5,179 nt of DNA from Actinomycetota bacterium (GTDB taxonomy: Bacteria > Actinomycetota > Humimicrobiia > Humimicrobiales > Humimicrobiaceae). Position numbers and translations under genes: made by a program. The notes below the pieces were generated by a model, which saw nothing but the letters and a program-made list of their open reading frames with translations, made no database searches and was not told the origin of the DNA. The stretch lies in NCBI GenBank assembly GCA_028718045.1, contig JAQUMQ010000122.1, forward strand, positions 1 through 5,179. The letters run 5' to 3'. Below are positions 1-5,002 of the stretch, piece by piece. Each line of letters begins with the position of its first letter. The stretch's first letter is position 1.

Positions 1-749
1 TGGTCGCCACCGCAAGCATTGATAATATTGTGTTAAGCATCCTTAAGGATAAAGTCAAAAATACAAAATCGGATTTATATATAATGGGTAAAGATTTTAA
101 GTTAACGAATGTAAAAGATGAAGGCCTTGAAGGATTCAAAGCTGATGTTAAGGGGATTTTTAACGAGTACGGAAATATTTATTTTCCGTTGCCCGGAGAT
201 TTTCAACAGTCAAATCTTTGTCTTGCGATAGCCTTAAGCGAACTTTTTGTCAATGATTTCGACAAAAGGTTAAGCGAGGAAAAAATAAACGAAAGCCTTT
301 TTCATACGAATATCATGGGAAGATTTCAGATAATGAGAAAGAATCCGGTGTTTATTTCCGATGCTTCGCATAATCCCGAAGGTATCAAAAATTTAGTTCA
401 GAATCTTGAGGAATATTTTAAAGATAAAAGGAAAATAATTATTTTTTCTGTTCTTAAAGATAAAAATTATATGGAAATGATAAATTCTATACTGCGGTTA
501 TCGGATTTAATTATTTTGACATCTTCGGGCACTGAAAGGAGTCTTCCTATCGATGAGCTTGAGACGGAAACTTTTAAACAAATGGAAAAGTTAAGGAAGG
601 AAAACCGCAAAATGCCGAAGTTTGTTTATAAGATTGACAACATAGAAAATTCAATAAAATATTCTTTAAAAATTGCATTAAAAGATGATATCATATGTTT
701 GACCGGTTCAATAACCAATCTCGAATTTGTTAAATCAAAATATTTTTGA
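1..749 (+). CDS. folC: Folylpolyglutamate synthase / dihydrofolate synthase, C-terminal part (5' end outside window)
   Basis: Cytoplasmic FolC adds glutamate to folates in an ATP-dependent reaction, and in bifunctional forms also makes dihydrofolate from dihydropteroate. The frame is open from base 3 to the TGA at 747-749, giving 248 visible residues against a usual 420-450, so the N-terminal P-loop part is missing. The GTG at base 30 is an internal codon: the frame continues upstream, reading VATASIDN. Visible family motifs are LPGDFQQSN (residues 63-71, matching the usual G-x-HQ-x2-NA segment, with F replacing H), MGRFQ (105-109, the GR-x-E/Q turn before the C-terminal domain), DASHNPEG (120-127, the DGAHNP/DAAHNP signature of Mur-ligase-like enzymes) and LKDKNY (151-156, the usual KDKD segment). 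The family call is firm. Whether it also has dihydrofolate synthase activity cannot be judged without the N-terminus. It lies 77 bases upstream of the next gene. Confidence 0.93.
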   Translation, partial: VATASIDNIVLSILKDKVKNTKSDLYIMGKDFKLTNVKDEGLEGFKADVKGIFNEYGNIYFPLPGDFQQSNLCLAIALSELFVNDFDKRLSEEKINESLFHTNIMGRFQIMRKNPVFISDASHNPEGIKNLVQNLEEYFKDKRKIIIFSVLKDKNYMEMINSILRLSDLIILTSSGTERSLPIDELETETFKQMEKLRKENRKMPKFVYKIDNIENSIKYSLKIALKDDIICLTGSITNLEFVKSKYF

Positions 750-817
750 TAAAGTTGCCTATTATGTGATTTTTTGCGATTTTGGATCGGATTTTTTTGT
801 TTTTTGGCAGAAGATTT

Positions 818-822
818 GGAGG
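818..822 (+). promoter_or_regulatory. Ribosome binding site (GGAGG) that fixes the start of the zinc-ribbon gene
   Basis: GGAGG lies 4 bases before the ATG at 827. The frame is open further upstream to a TTG at 782, which would add 15 residues (MDRIFLFFGRRFGGL). Those extra codons include the Shine-Dalgarno sequence itself, and I see no ribosome site before 782, so the ATG at 827 is the better start. Confidence 0.75.
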
Positions 823-826
823 TTTA

Positions 827-1276
827 ATGGATATACTGAAATATGTTAATAATGTGATTGATTTTTTTACTAATCCCATCTGGAAATATTTGCTATACGG
901 GATTATTTTTATGCTTATAATAGTTTGGATTTCATTTGTTTACTGGACTTTCAGAGATGCAAAACTAAGAAATGCCCCTGCACCTTTTTGGGCAATAATT
1001 GTTTTTGTTTTAAATTATCTCGGACTTATTTTGTATCTTATTTTAAGACCTCCCGAATATATTGACGATGTCATGGAAAGAGATCTTGAAATAAGAAAAA
1101 CAGAGCTCATGCTTTCGACTGTAAATTTAAGATGCCCGGCTTGCGGGAGAGACGTAAAGGATGAGTTTCTTATTTGTCCGTATTGCAGAAAAAAATTGAA
1201 AAATTCGTGCGTAAGTTGCGGCAGGCCATTGAATCTTGATTGGAAAATATGTCCTTATTGCAAATCAGTACAATAA
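827..1276 (+). CDS. Small two-TM membrane protein with tandem C-terminal zinc ribbons, function unknown
   Basis: This is a 149-residue protein of unknown biochemical role. Two hydrophobic segments are visible, about residues 20-42 and 54-73, separated by a short charged loop (FRDAKLRN). The second segment ends in LRPPEY. A charged, probably helical linker (about 77-98) leads to two zinc ribbons. Cysteines C103, C106, C117 and C120 form the first, and C128, C131, C142 and C145 the second. Both have the spacing C-x2-C-x10-C-x2-C, and the second half of each reads ICPYC, which suggests an internal duplication. I recall similar proteins (two TMs, RPPEY, paired ribbons) as hypothetical proteins in Actinobacteria and neighbouring phyla, but have no search to confirm this. 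With both termini on the same side, the ribbons are probably cytoplasmic (inference). It sits between folC and ndk, where many Actinobacteria carry a DUF4233 membrane gene, although no homology to DUF4233 is evident. Confidence 0.85.
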   Translation: MDILKYVNNVIDFFTNPIWKYLLYGIIFMLIIVWISFVYWTFRDAKLRNAPAPFWAIIVFVLNYLGLILYLILRPPEYIDDVMERDLEIRKTELMLSTVNLRCPACGRDVKDEFLICPYCRKKLKNSCVSCGRPLNLDWKICPYCKSVQ

Positions 1277-1323
1277 AGATAATGGTTGGATTTTTAAAGG
1301 TCATTAAAAAGAAGCTTGCAAGT

Positions 1324-1352
1324 AAGGCAAAAACTGTTTTTTTGTCTTTTTT
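1324..1352 (+). terminator. Weak intrinsic terminator candidate after the zinc-ribbon gene
   Basis: AAGGCAAAAA (1324-1333) can pair with TTTTTGTCTT (1339-1348) around a 5-base loop (CTGTT). This gives a 10-bp stem with one G-U pair and only two G-C pairs. A run of T follows (1347-1352, partly inside the stem). Position and shape fit an intrinsic terminator between two genes, but the stem is AT-rich and therefore weak. It could be partial read-through or chance in AT-rich DNA. Confidence 0.35.
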
Positions 1353-1377
1353 GGTTTCTCATTTTAGAATATATAAT
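1349..1377 (+). promoter_or_regulatory. Candidate sigma-70-type promoter for ndk
   Basis: A perfect TATAAT -10 box lies at 1372-1377. The hexamer 17 bases upstream is TTTTGG (1349-1354), a poor -35; TTGGTT at 1351-1356 is an alternative with a short 15-base spacer. Transcription would start near 1384, leaving a leader of about 27 bases that contains the GGGGAGG ribosome site (1399-1405). It directly follows the candidate terminator, which fits ndk having its own transcript. AT-rich DNA produces such boxes by chance, so this is tentative. Confidence 0.35.
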
Positions 1378-1410
1378 TAAAAATGCAAATAATTGATAGG
1401 GGAGGCTGCT

Positions 1411-1908
1411 ATGAACCTAAAAATGGATGAGAAAAACGAAACGGTGGGGGAAACCACAAATGAAAACACGATAAATAAAAACGAAGACGGCATCAAGAAT
1501 TATCAAAAAAGCCTTATAATAATAAAACCGGACGGAGTTAAAAAAAGAATAGTCGGAGATATAATTTCAAGGTTCGAAAAAGCAGGATTTGAAATTGAAA
1601 AAATAAGAGTTTTTAAAATAGATAAAACTATCGCCAATATGCACTATTGCGAACATGTGCATAAGCCTTTTTTTGAAGAACTCGTAAATTATATAACGAG
1701 CGGCCCTTCCGTGATAATGGTGATAAAAGGCGAAAATGCAATTTCAAGAGCACGGGAACTGATGGGTTCCACGGATCCGTCAAAAGCCGGAAAAGGAACG
1801 ATAAGAGGTGATTACGGTACGGATATCACAGTCAATTCTATTCATGGCTCCGACTCTCCTGAAAGCGCGGAAAGAGAAATAAAAATATTTTTTGGCAATT
1901 ATTTGTAA
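1411..1908 (+). CDS. ndk: Nucleoside diphosphate kinase with an N-terminal extension
   Basis: Ndk moves the gamma phosphate from ATP to other NDPs through a phosphohistidine, balancing the cytoplasmic NTP/dNTP pools. The chosen ATG has a strong GGGGAGG (1399-1405) 5 bases upstream, giving 165 residues; a TTG at 1393 in the same frame would sit ahead of that site and is unlikely. The kinase fold begins near residue 33 (SLIIIKPDGVKKR, with K39). Other landmarks are HYCEH..KPFF (about 78-88), SGPSVIMVIKGENAI (97-111), RELMGSTDP (115-123), GTIRGDYGTDI (129-139) and NSIHGSDSPESAERE (142-156), with catalytic H145. The first 32 residues are extra compared with the usual 135-150-residue enzyme and are polar, rich in N, E, K and T. 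V141 replaces the arginine normally found just before the conserved N of the N-x2-HGSD motif. A weak 6-bp hairpin (1904-1918) overlaps the stop codon. Confidence 0.96.
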   Translation: MNLKMDEKNETVGETTNENTINKNEDGIKNYQKSLIIIKPDGVKKRIVGDIISRFEKAGFEIEKIRVFKIDKTIANMHYCEHVHKPFFEELVNYITSGPSVIMVIKGENAISRARELMGSTDPSKAGKGTIRGDYGTDITVNSIHGSDSPESAEREIKIFFGNYL

Positions 1909-1922
1909 TTTTATTACATTTT
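1904..1922 (+). terminator. Possible weak hairpin terminator at the ndk stop codon
   Basis: TGTAAT (1904-1909) and ATTACA (1913-1918) are exact inverted repeats around a 3-base loop, followed by TTTT. The stem has only one G-C pair and includes the ndk stop codon (TAA at 1906-1908). The structure is real as sequence, but the stem is too weak for a confident terminator call. Confidence 0.2.
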
Positions 1923-2045
1923 CAGGATAAGCAGCAAAAAATATTGACCATTTAAAAAAATGTTATATTGAATTATATGATTTTCATTAATTTGTTTTGT
2001 TTTTTCTTTGCATATAAATAAATATATCTTTAATATAAATATATA

Positions 2046-2074
2046 TTTACGCATTGTTGTGTTACTTATATTAT
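2046..2074 (+). promoter_or_regulatory. Candidate promoter for the DUF4321-maf-mreBCD operon
   Basis: TTTACG (2046-2051, four of six matches to TTGACA) and TATTAT (2069-2074, five of six matches to TATAAT) are separated by exactly 17 bases. They would start transcription near 2081, about 20 bases before the DUF4321 start. This is the best-spaced pair I found in the 194-base gap after ndk. A second -35-like TTGACC lies at 1944-1949, but its nearest good -10 (TATATT, 1964-1969) is only 14 bases away. The rest of the gap is AT-rich with no gene visible; it includes a 9-bp AT-only inverted repeat (2019-2027 with 2041-2049). Confidence 0.35.
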
Positions 2075-2102
2075 TATTTGATTTTTCAAGCAGGGTTTGA
2101 TT

Positions 2103-2351
2103 TTGAAAAGAAGAGGCATTGTTGTTTTTTTTATAATATTATCCGGAGGCATTTTAGGTGCCATACTTGGTCATGTTTTAAAAGATATCGTACCGATTCT
2201 TGATCAGGGACTAAAGGTTGGTACAGACAGCTTGAGTTTAAACTTATATTTATTTGACGTAAGTTTTGGTATTCATGTAAATATCACGTTGGGCGCCATT
2301 ATAGGATTGCTTCTTGCATTTTTGCTGGCTGATGTTTTCAGAAGAAAATAA
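2103..2351 (+). CDS. DUF4321 family small membrane protein
   Basis: This is an 82-residue protein with two hydrophobic segments (about 5-24 and 61-77), a basic start (MKRR) and a basic end (FRRK), so both ends are predicted to be cytoplasmic. The pattern is a glycine-rich first helix (GGILGAILGHVL), a middle loop with P31 and short beta-like stretches (LNLYLFDVSFGIHVNITLG), and a leucine-rich second helix. This matches DUF4321 proteins, which commonly lie just upstream of maf in Clostridia-type maf/mre clusters; their function is unknown. There is no ATG. TTG at 2103 is chosen because AGGG (2092-2095) lies 7 bases upstream; TTG at 2097, two codons earlier, is the alternative but would have almost no spacer. 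The last 20 bases overlap the start of maf in another frame, so the two are probably translationally coupled. Its constant company with shape genes hints at an envelope role, but that is inference. Confidence 0.8.
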   Translation: MKRRGIVVFFIILSGGILGAILGHVLKDIVPILDQGLKVGTDSLSLNLYLFDVSFGIHVNITLGAIIGLLLAFLLADVFRRK

Positions 2352-2979
2352 TAAAATTAAGGTTATTTTGGCTTCCGCTTCGCCTAGAAGGTCGCTTATT
2401 CTAAGCTTGCTTAAAATTAAATTCGATGTGATCGTTCCTTTTGACTGTCATGAAAAAGTTTTTCAGGATCCTTATGCTACCGTGACCGAAAATAGTATAA
2501 AAAAATCTAAAAATGTCGCTGATTATGTTAAAATTAATGAAATAAAAATTTTGGCGAAAGATTATAAGGATATTTTTATATGTGGTTTTGATACCATCGT
2601 TTATTTTAAAAATAAATATTATTTTAAACCCAAGGATTTTACTGAAGCAAAAAAATTCCTGAGCTTTTTTTCGGGAAAAACACATAGTGTAATAACAGGC
2701 GTATGTGTGTTAAATTATAAAACAAACGTTATTAAGACGGATTTTGATGAAACAAGAGTTACTTTAAGAAAATTAAGCAAAGAAGACATAGACAACTTTT
2801 TGGCAAATGAGCATGTATTAGACAAAGCAGGAGCATATAACATAGAAGGTTATGGAGCATCGTTGGTCAGAAAAATAAACGGATGTTTTTTTAATGTGGT
2901 TGGTTTGCCGGTTTATAAATTTTTAAACATTTTAAAAGAATATGGATATAATCTAAATAATTTTAATAGCATTAAATAG
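2332..2979 (+). CDS. maf: Maf family nucleoside triphosphate pyrophosphatase
   Basis: Maf proteins hydrolyse dTTP, UTP or modified NTPs to the monophosphate plus pyrophosphate, and their overexpression can affect septum formation. The ATG at 2332 gives 215 residues, slightly longer than the usual 190-200, and places the ILASASPRR signature at residues 12-20. Other landmarks are CGFDTIV (84-90, normally GADT-[IV]-V, with the catalytic-type D87), KPKDFTEAKKFLSFFSGKTH (99-118, a conserved core segment), ITGV (121-124), DKAGAYNIEGYGA (164-176) and NVVGLP (188-193). The KAGAY-x-I-x-G form resembles the YhdE (dTTP/UTP) branch rather than YceF, but the usual Q is E here (IEG) and the usual A of GADT is F, so the substrate is uncertain. 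No clear Shine-Dalgarno precedes the start, which lies inside the DUF4321 gene. The product is lysine- and aromatic-rich, as expected from the AT-rich coding. mreB follows after 16 bases. Confidence 0.92.
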   Translation: MFSEENNKIKVILASASPRRSLILSLLKIKFDVIVPFDCHEKVFQDPYATVTENSIKKSKNVADYVKINEIKILAKDYKDIFICGFDTIVYFKNKYYFKPKDFTEAKKFLSFFSGKTHSVITGVCVLNYKTNVIKTDFDETRVTLRKLSKEDIDNFLANEHVLDKAGAYNIEGYGASLVRKINGCFFNVVGLPVYKFLNILKEYGYNLNNFNSIK

Positions 2980-2984
2980 CAGCT

Positions 2985-2990
2985 AAGGAG
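2985..2990 (+). promoter_or_regulatory. Ribosome binding site of mreB (AAGGAG)
   Basis: AAGGAG lies 5 bases before the ATG at 2996. It is the clearest ribosome site in the right half of the window. It favours that ATG over the TTG one codon earlier (2993), which would leave a 2-base spacer. Confidence 0.75.
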
Positions 2991-2995
2991 AATTG

Positions 2996-4027
2996 ATGTT
3001 TGATTTTTTTCTGAATATAGTAGGAAGAGATATGGGAATTGATTTAGGAACAGCCAATACGCTTGTTTTTGTCAAAGGCAAAGGAATTGTTCTGGACGAA
3101 CCTTCGATTGTAGCAATAGACAAAGATTCCAACAGAATATTGGCTGTGGGCAAAGAAGCAAAAAGAATGGTCGGAAGAACACCGGGGAATATAGTTGCCA
3201 TAAGACCTTTAAAAGACGGTGTTATAGCTGATTTTGAAACTACGGAAAAAATGCTTAGATATTTTATTCAGAGGGTTCATAAAAATGTGGCTTTTGCACG
3301 GCCGAGAATAGTAATATGCGTTCCTTCGGGTATTACTGCCGTTGAAAGAAAAGCAGTAATAGAAGCTACGGAACAGGCAGGTGCCAGAGCGGCATATATA
3401 ATTGAGGAGCCTCTCGCTGCAGCAATAGGTGCGGATTTACCGATAAATGAACCGACAGGGTCGATGATTGTGGATATCGGCGGCGGAACTTCTGAGGTTG
3501 CAGTTATATCTCTTGGGGGAATAGTCGTAAGTCAATCTTTAAGAGTCGGCGGAGACGAATTAGATGAAGCAATAACCTATTATCTTAAAAAAGAACATAA
3601 TATTTTGCTAGGTGAAAGAAGCGCAGAAAGAGTAAAAATAGAAATAGGCTCGGCTTTTCCTCTTGAAAACGAAGAAAAGATAGAAATAAACGGGAGAGAT
3701 CTTGTTACCGGATTGCCTAAAACAATAATCGTTACAAGTCAGCAGATAAGAAAAGCACTCGAGAAAACGGTTTCCGACATAGTGAATTCGATAATAGAAG
3801 TTCTTGATATCACTCCACCTGAACTGTCATCAGATATTATGAAAAGAGGTATCGTGCTTAGCGGGGGCGGGGCTTTGTTAAAGGGACTTGCCGAGAGAGT
3901 AAGCAGGGAAACTCATTGCCCGGTATATCTTGCAAACGATCCTCTTGCATCGGTAGCACTTGGGGCCGGCAGATGTTCTGAAGATTTTGCAACTCTTAAA
4001 AAATATTTGAAATATTCAAAGCGTTAG
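2996..4027 (+). CDS. mreB: Rod shape-determining protein MreB (bacterial actin)
   Basis: MreB is an actin-like ATPase that polymerises under the membrane and guides the elongation machinery (MreC, MreD, RodA, PBP2). The 343 residues match full family length. The start MFDFFLNIVG is short and amphipathic, like the membrane-binding ends of other MreBs. Actin-fold motifs are visible: phosphate-1 loop IDLGTANT (15-22), the connecting segment RPLKDGVIADF (70-80), CVPSGITAVERKA (108-120), IIEEPLAAAIGA (135-146), phosphate-2 loop VDIGGGTSE (159-167), RVGGDELDEAI (183-193), RDLVTGLPKTI (234-244) and the adenosine loop GIVLSGGGALLKG (285-297). The C-terminus (YLKYSKR) is basic. No key residue appears to be missing. 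It lies 16 bases after maf with a good AAGGAG, in the probable operon with mreC and mreD. A paralogue such as Mbl is possible, but the adjoining mreC and mreD support MreB. Confidence 0.98.
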   Translation: MFDFFLNIVGRDMGIDLGTANTLVFVKGKGIVLDEPSIVAIDKDSNRILAVGKEAKRMVGRTPGNIVAIRPLKDGVIADFETTEKMLRYFIQRVHKNVAFARPRIVICVPSGITAVERKAVIEATEQAGARAAYIIEEPLAAAIGADLPINEPTGSMIVDIGGGTSEVAVISLGGIVVSQSLRVGGDELDEAITYYLKKEHNILLGERSAERVKIEIGSAFPLENEEKIEINGRDLVTGLPKTIIVTSQQIRKALEKTVSDIVNSIIEVLDITPPELSSDIMKRGIVLSGGGALLKGLAERVSRETHCPVYLANDPLASVALGAGRCSEDFATLKKYLKYSKR

Positions 4028-4062
4028 AGACATTGCAAAATTTTAAATTTATAATTTAATCA

Positions 4063-4878
4063 ATGACATCCCCAAGAAACAGTTTAAGAAATATAATAAT
4101 TATAAGCATAATTATAATAATTTGTCTTATAATCATTACAGCCAGCTTTAAAGACGTAAATTTTATTAAGAGATTAAAGACAAAAACCCTGGATATATTC
4201 AGGCCGCTGCAGGAAAAGATATTTACAGCTTTTAACCCTCTTGTAAAAGCGGTGGACAGCGTTAAAAATGTCTTCGGGCTTTCTCAGAAAGTAAAAGAAC
4301 TCGAGCGGGAAAAGTCAAGTTTGCTTAAAGACTACAGCGAAAACATTAATTTGAAAATAGAAAACAATTCTTTTAGAAATTTGCTCGACATAAAACAAAG
4401 AAAAAATTACAAGACTGTTTGCGCTAAAGTAATAGGTTATAATGAAGAAAAATGGGAGTCCGAAATAACTTTAAATGCCGGTAAAAACGACGGTGTCATG
4501 GAAGGCATGGGAGTTATCAACGAAAAAGGTTTTATCGGAACCGTTATTCTAAGCGCAAGCGATTCTTGCAAGGTAAGACTTTTAAACGACCAGCAAACCA
4601 ACATAGGCGCAAGAATTCTTTCTTCGAGGAGCTTGGGAATGATAGAGGGGAGTTCGAGCAAAAAAATTTTTTTAAACTATATACCCAAGGAAGATATTGT
4701 ATATAACGGTGATATAGTAATAACATCCGAATTTGGTAAACATATTCCTCCTGAAATACTTATAGGAATAGTTAAAAATGTGTCTAATTCAGAGGAAAAT
4801 CCCTTCAAAACAATTGAAATCGAACCCTTTGTGAATTTCAGGTCGATTGAAAATGTTTTGGTTATATTGGAGTGGTAG
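4063..4878 (+). CDS. mreC: Rod shape-determining protein MreC
   Basis: MreC is a single-pass membrane protein whose outer part binds PBP2-type transpeptidases and links them to MreB. The 271 residues are near the usual 270-300. A short polar tip (MTSPRNSLRN) is followed by a very isoleucine-rich membrane helix (about 11-27), a linker, a probable coiled coil (about 74-110; VKELEREKSSLLKDYSEN) and the beta-rich MreC domain (about 117-271). Family landmarks are VIGYNEEKWESEITLNAGKN (123-142), DGVMEGMGVINEKGFIGTV (143-161), RLLNDQQTNIGARI (172-185) and GDIVITSEFGKHIPPEILIGIV (216-237). The last is the usual TSG-x-G-G-x-FP-x-G-x-x-IG segment with several glycines replaced. ATG at 4063 is the earliest possible start, since an in-frame TAA lies at 4057. 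No Shine-Dalgarno is visible before it; instead an AT-only inverted repeat (TTAAAT 4043-4048, ATTTAA 4054-4059) occupies that position. Confidence 0.95.
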   Translation: MTSPRNSLRNIIIISIIIIICLIIITASFKDVNFIKRLKTKTLDIFRPLQEKIFTAFNPLVKAVDSVKNVFGLSQKVKELEREKSSLLKDYSENINLKIENNSFRNLLDIKQRKNYKTVCAKVIGYNEEKWESEITLNAGKNDGVMEGMGVINEKGFIGTVILSASDSCKVRLLNDQQTNIGARILSSRSLGMIEGSSSKKIFLNYIPKEDIVYNGDIVITSEFGKHIPPEILIGIVKNVSNSEENPFKTIEIEPFVNFRSIENVLVILEW

Positions 4879-4890
4879 GCTGCTGTATCG

Positions 4891-4918
4891 TAAAGAGGCG
4901 CCGTTGATATTAAAGAGG
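4891..4918 (+). repeat. Direct repeat TAAAGAGG x2 between mreC and mreD
   Basis: TAAAGAGG occurs exactly at 4891-4898 and 4911-4918, 20 bases apart (about two helix turns). Each copy contains AAAGAGG, which resembles a Shine-Dalgarno sequence. The first copy lies 5 bases before a TTG (4904) that opens a 32-codon frame running across the mreD start. The repeat could be a ribosome-loading region, a regulator site, or chance. Confidence 0.4.
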
Positions 4919-5002
4919 AAGATTATTATAGTTAAATGGCAATACCAACAAAATTCATATTTTTTAATTTGGTTTTATGAAAATTATAGACAAGATTTTT
5001 GA
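4904..5002 (+). other. Possible 32-codon leader ORF overlapping the mreD start
   Basis: A TTG at 4904 with AAAGAGG ending 5 bases upstream opens a frame that stops at TGA 5000-5002, 26 bases into mreD in another frame. The product would begin MILKRKIIIVKW and resembles no family I know. A second mini-frame, ATG 4936 to TGA 4978-4980 (MAIPTKFIFFNLVL), ends with an ATGA overlap on the mreD start. Either could couple translation into mreD, which has no clear ribosome site of its own. Such short frames arise easily by chance, so this is a weak call. Confidence 0.15.

Noticed and set aside
784..800. Short inverted repeat CGAT...ATCG followed by a T-run after folC, as a terminator
   Set aside because: The stem (from about 778 to 790) is only 4 bp, too short for a credible terminator.
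782..826. Upstream TTG start adding 15 residues to the zinc-ribbon protein
   Set aside because: The added segment contains the GGAGG that serves ATG 827, and the TTG itself has no ribosome site.
1393..1410. TTG start six codons upstream of ndk
   Set aside because: It precedes the GGGGAGG site, which is optimally placed for ATG 1411.
1944..1969. TTGACC ... TATATT as a promoter after ndk
   Set aside because: The hexamers are good, but the spacer is only 14 bases; the pair at 2046-2074 has correct spacing and lies closer to the gene.
2314..2331. TTG start six codons upstream of the chosen maf ATG
   Set aside because: It lies deeper in the DUF4321 gene, adds residues outside the Maf fold, and has no better ribosome site than ATG 2332.
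2401..2685. A 94-codon open frame on the minus strand inside maf
   Set aside because: It lies wholly within a well-supported maf gene, the product is a low-complexity F/I/K-rich string typical of antisense AT-rich DNA, and no ribosome site or family motif is visible.
2983..3201. A 72-codon minus-strand frame over the start of mreB
   Set aside because: It is antisense to the highly conserved mreB 5' region and its composition is explained by that constraint; no motif is visible.
4437..4726. Two overlapping minus-strand frames (74 and 60 codons) inside mreC
   Set aside because: Both are shadows of the conserved MreC beta domain, with no ribosome site and no recognisable protein.
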